Assembly: GCA_046758905.1 (NCBI GenBank)
Contig: JBHIBC010000012.1
Coordinates: 1 to 47,661 of the forward strand
Origin: JBHIBC01 sp046758905
GTDB taxonomy: Bacteria > Acidobacteriota > Polarisedimenticolia > Gp22-AA2
DNA length: 47,661 nt
Direction of reading: 5' to 3'
Positions 33,857 to 43,221 of the stretch are shown here, in pieces. The translations under genes were made by a program, and so were the position numbers. Numbering within the stretch: position 1 is the stretch's first letter; each line of letters starts with the position of its first letter. The notes under the pieces are model-generated. The model had not been told where the DNA came from, ran no database searches, and was given only the letters and a program-made list of their open reading frames with translations.

Positions 33857-33872
33857 TGTTCCACGTGGAACA
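33857..33872. promoter_or_regulatory. parS: parS site 3
   Basis: TGTTCCACGTGGAACA, the third perfect copy, 69 nt before the parA ATG. Together the three sites form a ParB loading cluster inside the promoter region of parAB, which also suggests autoregulation. A weak extended -10 (TGCTAACCT, 33923-33931) just before parA could be the parAB promoter, in which case the leader would be very short. Confidence 0.97.
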
Positions 33873-33941
33873 TCCCCGGAGCCCCGCGGTTGTGGGCGGG
33901 GGCCGCGGCGCCGGCCCGGCTGTGCTAACCTTCCGCCCGCC

Positions 33942-34742
33942 ATGGCCCGGGTCGTCGCCATCGCCAATCAGAAGGGTGGGGTGGGGAAGACCACCACGGC
34001 GATCAGCCTCGCCGCCGCACTCGCCATCGCCGAGAGATCGACCCTGCTAGTGGACGTCGACCCCCAGTCATCCTCCACCAAGGGGATGGGGCTGCGGCCG
34101 GGCCCGGCCGGAGACATGTACGCGGTCATGTCCGGCGAGGCCGGGCTCGATGAGATCCCGCTGCCCACCGAGCTGGAGTTCCTGACGGTCGCCCCGGCGG
34201 GCCGCGACCTGGTCGGCGTAGAGGTGGAGCTCGTCGGGGCTCGGGGCAGGGAGTACCGGCTCAGGCAGGCCCTCGAACCCGTCAAGGGCAGGTTCCATTA
34301 CGTCCTGATCGATTGCCCCCCGTCGCTCGGCCTGCTGACCGTCAACGCGCTGGCTGCGGCCGATGGAGTCCTGATACCGGTGCAGTGCGAGTACCTTGCG
34401 CTGGAGGGGCTCTCGGAACTGGTGGACACCCTCAAGAGGGTGCAGGCGTCCCTCAATCCGGGGCTCGAGATCGACGGGATCCTGCTGACGATGTTCGACG
34501 AGCGCACCAACCTGTCGCGGCAGGTGGTCGCCGACATCAGGGGGCACTTCGGGAGAAGCGTCTACTCCACCATCATTCCGCGCAACGTCAGGCTCGGCGA
34601 GGCGCCGAGCTTCGGCAGGCCGATCATGCTCTACGACATCCGCTCGAAGGGTGCTGAATCGTATCTGACCCTGGCCCGAGAGGTGATCCGTCGCTATGAG
34701 AAGACAAGCGCTCGGCAAAGGCCTGAGCAGCCTCATCCCTGA
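33942..34742 (+). CDS. parA: Chromosome partitioning ATPase ParA (Soj)
   Basis: 266 residues. The deviant Walker A of the ParA/MinD group is present in NQKGGVGKTTT at the very N-terminus, followed by LLVDVDPQSSSTKGMG (Walker A'), DCPPSLGLLTVNAL (Walker B) and the final segment with GAESYLTLAREVIRRYEK. As a short ParA it lacks the N-terminal DNA-binding extension of plasmid types, so it is a chromosomal ParA that binds DNA non-specifically in its ATP form. I chose ATG at 33942, since the motif must lie near the start. It lies behind three parS sites; parB starts inside its last 47 nt. Confidence 0.97.
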   Translation: MARVVAIANQKGGVGKTTTAISLAAALAIAERSTLLVDVDPQSSSTKGMGLRPGPAGDMYAVMSGEAGLDEIPLPTELEFLTVAPAGRDLVGVEVELVGARGREYRLRQALEPVKGRFHYVLIDCPPSLGLLTVNALAAADGVLIPVQCEYLALEGLSELVDTLKRVQASLNPGLEIDGILLTMFDERTNLSRQVVADIRGHFGRSVYSTIIPRNVRLGEAPSFGRPIMLYDIRSKGAESYLTLAREVIRRYEKTSARQRPEQPHP

Positions 34743-35553
34743 GCCGGTACCGCGGCAGGACCCCGGCTTCATCATGCTGGACGTCGACCGGATCCAGCCC
34801 AACCCCTACCAGCCCCGCTCGGAGTTCGCCGACCTGGAGCAGCTCGCCGGCTCGATCAGGGACAACGGGATGGTGCAGCCTATCGTCGTCCGGCGGGAGG
34901 CCGGCAGCTTTCGCCTGGTCGCCGGAGAGCGGCGCTGGAGGGCCGCGCGGATCGCGGGAGTGCGGAGCATCCCGGCCGTGGTGCGCGCGGTGCCGGACGA
35001 TCGCCTCCTGGAGCTGGCCCTGATCGAGAACCTGCAGCGCAAGGGGCTCAACCCGATCGAGGAGGCCAAGGCGTACGAGGTCCTGGTCGGCCGGATGAGG
35101 CTGTCTCAGGCCGAGGTGGCGAAAAGGGTCGGCCGCGACCGCTCGTCAGTAGCTAACTCATTGAGAATATTGAGGTTACCAGGAGAGGTTCAGGATCTCC
35201 TCAGGGAGGGCAGCCTGTCGGTCGGACACACCAAGGTCCTCATGGCAATTGCCGACGCCGGGACTCAGATTAGGGTGGCGAGAGAGATCGTCCGCAACCT
35301 TCTCTCGGTCCGCGAGGCCGAGCAGAAGGTGGCGGAGGCCCTCCGGGGCTCCGGCGGCCGGAGGCGGACGTCGGCGGCGCCGCAGCCCGACCCGAACGTC
35401 CGGGCGGCCGAGGATCGCCTGCGTCGGGCTCTCGGCACCAAGGTCCGGATCGTCAAGAAGGGCGCGCGCGGGCGCATCGAGATCGATTTCTATTCGGAAG
35501 CCGAGCTGGACAGGCTGTACGGCTTCCTCTTGACGGCGGAGAAGGGGCACTGA
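34696..35553 (+). CDS. parB: Chromosome partitioning protein ParB (Spo0J)
   Basis: 285 residues. The N-terminus RRQALGKGLSSLIP is typical and interacts with ParA. The CTP-binding domain shows PNPYQPR, the C motif GERRWRAARIAG and LIENLQRKGLNPIEEAKAY. The helix-turn-helix, GRDRSSVANSLRILRLP, reads parS, and the C-terminal dimerisation domain is short. ParB loads at parS, hydrolyses CTP and slides along DNA as a clamp. The start ATG lies within parA, a 47-nt overlap. A stretch at 35146-35183, encoding the recognition-helix region, is strikingly AT-rich and uses TTG, ATA and TTA codons unlike the rest. Confidence 0.97.
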   Translation: MRRQALGKGLSSLIPEPVPRQDPGFIMLDVDRIQPNPYQPRSEFADLEQLAGSIRDNGMVQPIVVRREAGSFRLVAGERRWRAARIAGVRSIPAVVRAVPDDRLLELALIENLQRKGLNPIEEAKAYEVLVGRMRLSQAEVAKRVGRDRSSVANSLRILRLPGEVQDLLREGSLSVGHTKVLMAIADAGTQIRVAREIVRNLLSVREAEQKVAEALRGSGGRRRTSAAPQPDPNVRAAEDRLRRALGTKVRIVKKGARGRIEIDFYSEAELDRLYGFLLTAEKGH

Positions 35554-35594
35554 GCAGCGTCGGCCGCCCCCGACCGTCGGGAGGGCGGGCGACG

Positions 35595-36068
35595 ATGATG
35601 AAGAAGGGAGGGCTGGTGATGCCGTTCAACAAGGAGGGCCTGTTGCGGGACCACGTGGTCCAGGACGACATCAGCGGGTTTCTGGCCGAGGGGACGGAGA
35701 TCTCGGGGGAGATCCGCTTCCGGAACGTCCTGCGCGTCGACGGGAAGATCAGCGGCAAGGTGATCTCGGAGAAGGAGCTGGTGGTTGGCGAGAACGGGAC
35801 GGTCGAGGCCGACATCGAGGTCGGCGTGCTCTCCGTGAGCGGCAAGGTCAGCGGCACCCTCAACGTCAAGGAGAGGGTGGAGATCCACCCCACCGGATCG
35901 GTCGTCGGCGACCTGACGCTGGAGAGGCCGAACCTGGTGATCCACGAGGGGGGCGTGTTCGAGGGGAACATCGACATGAACGCCGGCAAGCGCAAGAAGG
36001 AGACCGCAGACGCCCGCGCGAGGGGCGCGGAGATCGAGTCGATCCGCAGGCAGAGCGGGGCCGGCTGA
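35595..36068 (+). CDS. Bactofilin (polymer-forming cytoskeletal protein)
   Basis: 157 residues with the bactofilin core: ISGFLAEGTEISGEIRFRNVLRVDGKISGKV and then repeated short strands (VVGENGTVEADIEVGVLSVSGKVSGTLN), which fold into a right-handed beta-helix. The C-terminal tail is charged and disordered-looking. Bactofilins polymerise spontaneously into filaments under the membrane; in Myxococcus xanthus they help position the ParAB system. The adjacency to parAB supports such a link here. ATG 35595 is used; ATG 35619 has a better ribosome-binding site (AGGGAGG, 6-nt spacing) and may be the true start, removing eight residues. A hairpin (35559-35593) precedes the gene. Confidence 0.93.
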   Translation: MMKKGGLVMPFNKEGLLRDHVVQDDISGFLAEGTEISGEIRFRNVLRVDGKISGKVISEKELVVGENGTVEADIEVGVLSVSGKVSGTLNVKERVEIHPTGSVVGDLTLERPNLVIHEGGVFEGNIDMNAGKRKKETADARARGAEIESIRRQSGAG

Positions 36069-36072
36069 GCCT

Positions 36073-36100
36073 CGGGCGCGGGCCCTGCTCCCCGCGCCCG
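36073..36100 (+). terminator. Stem-loop after the bactofilin gene
   Basis: CGGGCGCGGG (36073-36082) pairs perfectly with CCCGCGCCCG (36091-36100) around an 8-nt loop, 4 nt after the stop codon. This strong GC stem ends the parAB-bactofilin unit; the atp promoter lies 60 nt downstream. Confidence 0.7.
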
Positions 36101-36161
36101 TCCCCCGGCGCCGGGCCGCGCCCGCCCTGCCGCCGGGGCCTACCGAAGCCCCTCGCCGCGT

Positions 36162-36191
36162 TTGACACCCCGGCGGGGGCTGTGCTATTTT
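36162..36191 (+). promoter_or_regulatory. Promoter for the ATP synthase operon
   Basis: TTGACA (36162-36167), 18-nt spacer, TATTTT (36186-36191), with TGC immediately upstream as an extended -10. It lies about 145 nt before the atpH start, leaving a long leader. The leader contains a short ATG-initiated frame (36253-36339, 28 codons) whose stop overlaps the atpH TTG, and several GC-rich stems. Confidence 0.8.
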
Positions 36192-36335
36192 CCGAACCCC
36201 TCTCTGTACACAGGGGAGCGAGGGTGCGATCGACCCCGGCGGCGCCCGCAACATGAGGCGGTCCCGGGGTCTCTTGATGTTTCTCCGGCGGATCGCCGCC
36301 TCAGGCGCCGGCCCCTCCCGGCGGGAGCACGACCG

Positions 36336-36875
36336 TTGAACCCGGCGAACATCGCGAAGAGGTACGCCCGGGCGCTGGCGGAGGTCGCCGGACCCCGCCT
36401 CGAGAGGGTGGCCTCCGATCTCGACCTGCTGGCCCGGGTCCTGGCCCGCCGGCCGCAGCTGATGCGCTTCTTCGAGGACCCCTCCGTCAGGCGTCGGGAC
36501 AAGGAGGAGGCCGCGGGCACCCTCACCGGGAGGGCCCGGGTCGGCGCGCTCACCCGGCGGTTCGTCGCGGTGCTGATCGAGAACCGCCGCCTGGCGGCCC
36601 TGCCGGCCATCGCCCGGGCCTTCGCGGAGATCAGGGACGAGAGGCTGGGCGTCCTTCCCGTGGAGGCGACCACCGCGGTGCCGCTGTCACCCGAACAGAA
36701 GAGACGGTTCCGCGAGTCGCTGGAAAGGATGACGGGCCGCAGCGTACGGCTTGAATGGCAGGTCGACCCGGAAGTGCTGGGCGGGGCGCGCGCCCGGATC
36801 GGCTCGCGGGTCTACGACGGGACGCTGAGGCGGCAGCTGGAGGTGTTGAGGGAGCGGCTGGCCGGGACGCGATAG
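36336..36875 (+). CDS. atpH: ATP synthase F1 delta subunit
   Basis: 179 residues. NIAKRYARALAEVA at the N-terminus and the C-terminal block beginning VPLSPEQKRRFRESLERMTGR, followed by DPEVLGGARARIGSRVYDGTLRRQLEVLRERL, match the delta (OSCP) family, which joins F1 to the peripheral stalk. The start is TTG at 36336, behind GGGAG; no ATG is available at a sensible position. It is the first F1 gene after the promoter. Normally atpF (subunit b) precedes it and is the protein delta binds, but no such gene is present between bactofilin and atpH. The Fo genes must lie elsewhere. Confidence 0.94.
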   Translation: MNPANIAKRYARALAEVAGPRLERVASDLDLLARVLARRPQLMRFFEDPSVRRRDKEEAAGTLTGRARVGALTRRFVAVLIENRRLAALPAIARAFAEIRDERLGVLPVEATTAVPLSPEQKRRFRESLERMTGRSVRLEWQVDPEVLGGARARIGSRVYDGTLRRQLEVLRERLAGTR

Positions 36876-36904
36876 GTCGTGGGAGGCAGGACGGGGGAGT
36901 GGGC

Positions 36905-38431
<1,527 letters not shown>

Positions 38432-38449
38432 GGGGGCACGCGGCTCGAT

Positions 38450-39322
38450 ATGGCGAACGTCCGCGACTACCGAACCCGTATCCGGAGCGTCAGGAGCACG
38501 CAGCAGATCACCCGCGCCATGAAACTGGTCGCGGCCGCGAAGCTGCGCCGCGCCCAGGAGAGGATCGTGGCCGCGCGCCCGTACGCCAGGAAGATGAGGG
38601 AGGTGCTCGCGTCCCTGGCGGCGCGGGTCCACCCCGAGAGGCACCCGCTGCTGGCGCGCCGTCCCGAGCAGAGGGTGATCGCGGTCGTGGTGAGCGCCGA
38701 CAAGGGCCTGTGCGGGTCGTTCAACACCAACATCCTGGCCCGGGCCCGCTCCTTCCTGGACGGGATGCGGGACCGCGACGTCCGCGTCGACGTGGTCGGC
38801 CGCAAGGCGCGCGACTGGTTCCGGAGGCGTCGCTACGCGACGCGGCGGGAGTTCGTCGACCTGTTCCGCGACCTGTCGCCGGGGCACGCGCGCGTCATCG
38901 CGTCCGACCTCACCCGGGGGTTCGCGGCCGCCGAGTTCGACGCGGTCTACCTGGTCTACAACGAGTTCAAGTCGGCGATCCAGCAGAGGGTGGTGGTCGA
39001 GCCGCTCCTGCCGGTCCGCCCCTCGGCCCTCGGCGGCGGGGAGGGCGACGCCGCCGCGACGGCGACGGAGTATATCTACGAGCCGAGCCGGGCCGTCCTG
39101 TTCGACGCGCTGCTGCCGAAGCACGTGGAGACGCAGGTCTACCGCGCGCTGCTGGAGTCGGCCGCGGCCGAGCACGGGGCGCGGATGGCGGCGATGGACA
39201 ACGCCACCCGCAACGCCGAGGAGATGATCGAGTCGCTGACCCTGCAGATGAACAAGATCCGCCAGGCCTCGATCACCAAGGAGATCCTCGAGGTGGTCAG
39301 CGGCGCGGAGGCGCTGAAGTGA
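38450..39322 (+). CDS. atpG: ATP synthase F1 gamma subunit
   Basis: 290 residues, the rotating central shaft. The N-terminus RDYRTRIRSVRSTQQITRAMKLVAAAKLRRAQ forms the first long coiled-coil helix. The C-terminus AAMDNATRNAEEMIESLTLQMNKIRQASITKEILEVVSGAEAL is the second helix, with the conserved IRQAxITxEIxEIVxGA pattern. The middle part is more variable. The gene after it is not atpD but an inserted PH-domain protein 53 nt downstream; the operon then resumes. The gene itself is complete. Confidence 0.97.
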   Translation: MANVRDYRTRIRSVRSTQQITRAMKLVAAAKLRRAQERIVAARPYARKMREVLASLAARVHPERHPLLARRPEQRVIAVVVSADKGLCGSFNTNILARARSFLDGMRDRDVRVDVVGRKARDWFRRRRYATRREFVDLFRDLSPGHARVIASDLTRGFAAAEFDAVYLVYNEFKSAIQQRVVVEPLLPVRPSALGGGEGDAAATATEYIYEPSRAVLFDALLPKHVETQVYRALLESAAAEHGARMAAMDNATRNAEEMIESLTLQMNKIRQASITKEILEVVSGAEALK

Positions 39323-39375
39323 TCCGGCGAGCCCGCGCCCGCGGGTGATGGTCGCTTGCCCGCGGGCGCCCCGGC

Positions 39376-39981
39376 GTGCGGCAGATGAGGACCCGGCTCC
39401 GATCCGGCGAGGAGGTGGCGGCGGTGGCGCGCCGGCACTGGATCGTCCTCAGCGGGCCGTTCGGGGCCGCCCTGTTCCTGCTGGGCTGCCTCGTCGCGGC
39501 CCGGTTCGTCGATCGGCCGTGGCTGTCCCCCGCGGCCGCGACGCTGTTTCTGGCCTCGGCGGCGTGGGCGCTGTGGAGGTGGCTGGTGTGGCGGTGCGAC
39601 CTGTGGGCGGTCACGTCGCACAGGGTGATCGACGAGGCCGGGGTGCTGGGCGTGCGGGTGGTCGACAGTCCGCTCGACACCATCCACAACGTCACCTGCG
39701 AGCGCTCCCTGCTCGGGCGGATCCTGAACTACGGCACCCTCAACGTCCAGACGGCCGCGGAGAGGGGGTCGACGACGATCCCTCACGCCGCCGCGCCGGA
39801 GGATCTGAGGGAGACGATACTGGAGCTCATGGAACGGTACCGCCGCGGCCCGGCGGGCCGAGCGGCGCCGGAGGCCGCCGCAGCCGGGGCTCCCGGCGGC
39901 GGCACCAAGGAATGCCCTTACTGCGCCGAGACGATCAAGGCGCGGGCGACGGTCTGCCGGTTCTGCGGGCGCAGCCTGTGA
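39376..39981 (+). CDS. PH-domain membrane protein with C-terminal zinc ribbon, inserted in the atp operon
   Basis: 201 residues. Two hydrophobic helices (about 21-45 and 48-72) precede a bacterial PH (YdbS/bPH_2-like) domain: DLWAVTSHRVIDEAGVLGVRVVDSPLDTIHNVTCERSLLGRILNYGTLNVQTA. A Pro/Ala/Gly-rich linker leads to a C-terminal zinc ribbon with C180, C183, C194 and C197 (CPYC ... CRFCG). The PH part faces the cytoplasm next to the membrane. No function is known to me for this combination. It starts at GTG 39376 (ATG 39385 is an alternative), 53 nt after atpG, and atpD begins 52 nt after its stop, on the same strand. Its place between atpG and atpD is unusual; it may assist assembly of the membrane-bound enzyme, or simply be an insertion that keeps the operon transcribed. 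Confidence 0.88.
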   Translation: MRQMRTRLRSGEEVAAVARRHWIVLSGPFGAALFLLGCLVAARFVDRPWLSPAAATLFLASAAWALWRWLVWRCDLWAVTSHRVIDEAGVLGVRVVDSPLDTIHNVTCERSLLGRILNYGTLNVQTAAERGSTTIPHAAAPEDLRETILELMERYRRGPAGRAAPEAAAAGAPGGGTKECPYCAETIKARATVCRFCGRSL

Positions 39982-40033
39982 GGGCGGGGACGGGCGGGCG
40001 CCCGGCGCGGGCGGCGGCGAGAGGGGAGGATCG

Positions 40034-41449
<1,416 letters not shown>

Positions 41450-41453
41450 AGCG

Positions 41454-41870
41454 ATGGCCGCCGACAGGATCCGGCTGGAGATCGTCACCCCTGAGCGGCG
41501 CCTGGTCACCGAGATGGTGGACGAGGTCGTGCTCCCCGGGGGCCAGGGGTACCTGGGGGTCCTCCCCGGGCACGCGCCCCTGCTGACCTCCCTGGGGATC
41601 GGGGAGATGGTCTTCCGGCGCGACGGGGCACGGCGCTACCTGGCGGTCTCGGGCGGGTTCGCGGAGGTCCTTTCGGATCGCGTCAGCGTCCTGGCCGAGG
41701 TCGCGGAGCGCTCCGAGGAGATCGACCGGGAGCGCGCGGAGCGCTCCCGCGACCGGGCGCTCGGCCGGCTGCGCGGACGCGGGGAGCGGGTCGACTTCGG
41801 GCGGGCGCAGGCCTCGCTCCAGAGGGCGCTGACCCGCCTGCGTGCCGCCGGGCGTCCCGCTTCCGGGTAG
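41454..41870 (+). CDS. atpC: ATP synthase F1 epsilon subunit
   Basis: 138 residues. The beta-sandwich N-terminal domain (IRLEIVTPERRLVTEMVDEVVLPGGQGYLGVLPGHAPLLTSLGIGE, and RRYLAVSGGFAEVLSDRVSVLAEVAER) is typical. The C-terminal helical arm (about 88-138) is Arg-rich and present, so self-inhibition of the enzyme by this arm is possible. It lies 4 nt after atpD and is the last F1 gene. A glycosyltransferase gene follows after 29 nt with no visible stem-loop, so read-through into the envelope genes is likely. Confidence 0.96.
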   Translation: MAADRIRLEIVTPERRLVTEMVDEVVLPGGQGYLGVLPGHAPLLTSLGIGEMVFRRDGARRYLAVSGGFAEVLSDRVSVLAEVAERSEEIDRERAERSRDRALGRLRGRGERVDFGRAQASLQRALTRLRAAGRPASG

Positions 41871-41899
41871 CCGAGCGGCGTCGGCCGGGAGCCGGAACG

Positions 41900-42682
41900 A
41901 TGCAGGTGCGCCCCTACCTCTCAGTCATCATCCCCGCCTTCAACGAGGAGCGCCGGATCGGCGACAGCCTGTCCCGGGTCCGCGCGCACCTCGCGCCCCC
42001 CTCGGCCCCTTGCGAGGTGCTCGTCGTGGACGACGGCAGCCACGATCGCACGGCCGCGATCGTGGAGCGCATCGCGGCGGCGACCACCCCGGGGCCCGGC
42101 GCCGCGGTGACGCTGCGCCTGCTCCGAAACGGCCGGAACCGGGGGAAGGGGTACAGCCTGAAGCACGGCGTGCTGGCGGCACGGGGCGATTTCCTCCTGC
42201 TCAGCGACGCCGATTTCTCCACCCCGATCGAGGAGCTGGAGCGGCTCCTGCGTCCGGTCGAGTCGGGCGAGTGCGCGATCGCCATCGGGTCGCGGGGCCT
42301 GGCCGCCTCGCGCATCGAGAGGCGCCAGCCGCTCTGGCGCGAGCTGATGGGGCGCTGCTTCAACCTGCTGGTGCGCGCCATCACCGGCCTGCCGTACCGC
42401 GATACGCAGTGCGGCTTCAAGGTGATGCGCCGCGAGGCGGTGCTGCCGCTGTTCCGGGCGGCCCGCGTGGAGCGCTTCGCCTACGACGTCGAGATCCTGT
42501 ACCTGGCGCGCAAGGCCGGCGTCAAGGTGCTGGAGGTGCCGGTGCTCTGGCGCGACAGCCCCGCCTCGAAGGTCCACGCCCTGTTCGACTCCGTCGACAT
42601 GCTGAAGGACATCGTCGGCGTCGTGGCGCGCGACCGGCGCGGGCGGTACGGCCTCCCGCCGGGCCGGGCGGCGGCCCGATGA
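41900..42682 (+). CDS. Family 2 glycosyltransferase (dolichyl-phosphate glucose synthase-like)
   Basis: 260 residues in a single GT-A domain. The N-terminal SVIIPAFNEERRIGDSL is the nucleotide-binding strand, VLVVDDGSHDRT carries the first Asp pair, and LLSDADFSTP carries the DxD metal site. The block RNRGKGYSLKHGVLAARGD and the later RDTQCGFKVMRREAVLPLF and RFAYDVEILYLARKAGVKVLEVPVLW resemble polyprenyl-/dolichyl-phosphate hexose synthases. It lacks C-terminal membrane helices. The likely reaction is transfer of a hexose from a nucleotide sugar to polyprenyl phosphate; the sugar is not readable. It overlaps the next gene by 4 nt (ATGA), suggesting a shared envelope role. Confidence 0.87.
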   Translation: MQVRPYLSVIIPAFNEERRIGDSLSRVRAHLAPPSAPCEVLVVDDGSHDRTAAIVERIAAATTPGPGAAVTLRLLRNGRNRGKGYSLKHGVLAARGDFLLLSDADFSTPIEELERLLRPVESGECAIAIGSRGLAASRIERRQPLWRELMGRCFNLLVRAITGLPYRDTQCGFKVMRREAVLPLFRAARVERFAYDVEILYLARKAGVKVLEVPVLWRDSPASKVHALFDSVDMLKDIVGVVARDRRGRYGLPPGRAAAR

Positions 42683-43221
42683 GCGGGCCCGGCCGGCGGC
42701 GGGCGCCGCGCGGCGGCAAGGTGCTCGCGCCGTCGAGCGCCGCCGTCCTGGTGGCGCGGCTGAAGCGCCGCGGCCGGTCCGTGGTGTTCACCAACGGCTG
42801 CTTCGATCTCCTCCACGCCGGGCATCTGTTCCTGCTGGAGAGGGCGCGCTCCTGCGGCGACGTGCTGGTGGTCGGGGTCAACGCCGACCGCTCGGTGCGC
42901 GCCCTGAAGGGCCCGGGGCGGCCGATCGTGCCGCTCGCCGAGAGGATGGAGATCCTCGCCGCCCTGCGCGCCGTCGACTACGTCGTGCCCTTCGCCGGGG
43001 CGACCCCGGCCCGCCTGATCGGGCGGTTGAGGCCCGATGTCCTGGTGAAGGGCGGAGACTATCGCCCGGCGGAGATCGCCGGGAGGGAGACGGTCGAGGC
43101 TTCCGGGGGGAGGGTCGTCACGGTGCCGCTGCGCAAGGGCCGCTCCACGACCGGCCTGATCCGCCGTGCGCTGCGCGCGGCGCGGGCGGCCCCCGGGGCC
43201 GCGCGGGGGGCGGGGAGATGA
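42679..43221 (+). CDS. rfaE2: D-glycero-beta-D-manno-heptose 1-phosphate adenylyltransferase
   Basis: 180 residues; the cytidylyltransferase-like domain corresponding to the C-terminal half of HldE. The nucleotide-binding signature is FTNGCFDLLHAGHLFLLERA, with HAGH as the HxGH motif. VVGVNADRSVRALKGPGRPIVP, ERMEILAALRAVDYVV and LRPDVLVKGGDY match the RfaE2/HldE adenylyltransferase family. It makes ADP-heptose for lipopolysaccharide core. There is no fused kinase half here, so an RfaE1-type kinase should exist elsewhere. The N-terminus has a short basic extension. It overlaps the glycosyltransferase gene (ATGA) and mfd (ATGA), a three-gene coupled string. Confidence 0.92.
   Translation: MSGPGRRRAPRGGKVLAPSSAAVLVARLKRRGRSVVFTNGCFDLLHAGHLFLLERARSCGDVLVVGVNADRSVRALKGPGRPIVPLAERMEILAALRAVDYVVPFAGATPARLIGRLRPDVLVKGGDYRPAEIAGRETVEASGGRVVTVPLRKGRSTTGLIRRALRAARAAPGAARGAGR

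Noticed and set aside
33762..33941. Short frames between rsmG and parA translating the parS repeats (FHVEH-type repeats)
   Set aside because: The repeated peptide is only the translation of the three identical parS palindromes; there is no ribosome-binding site or family support.
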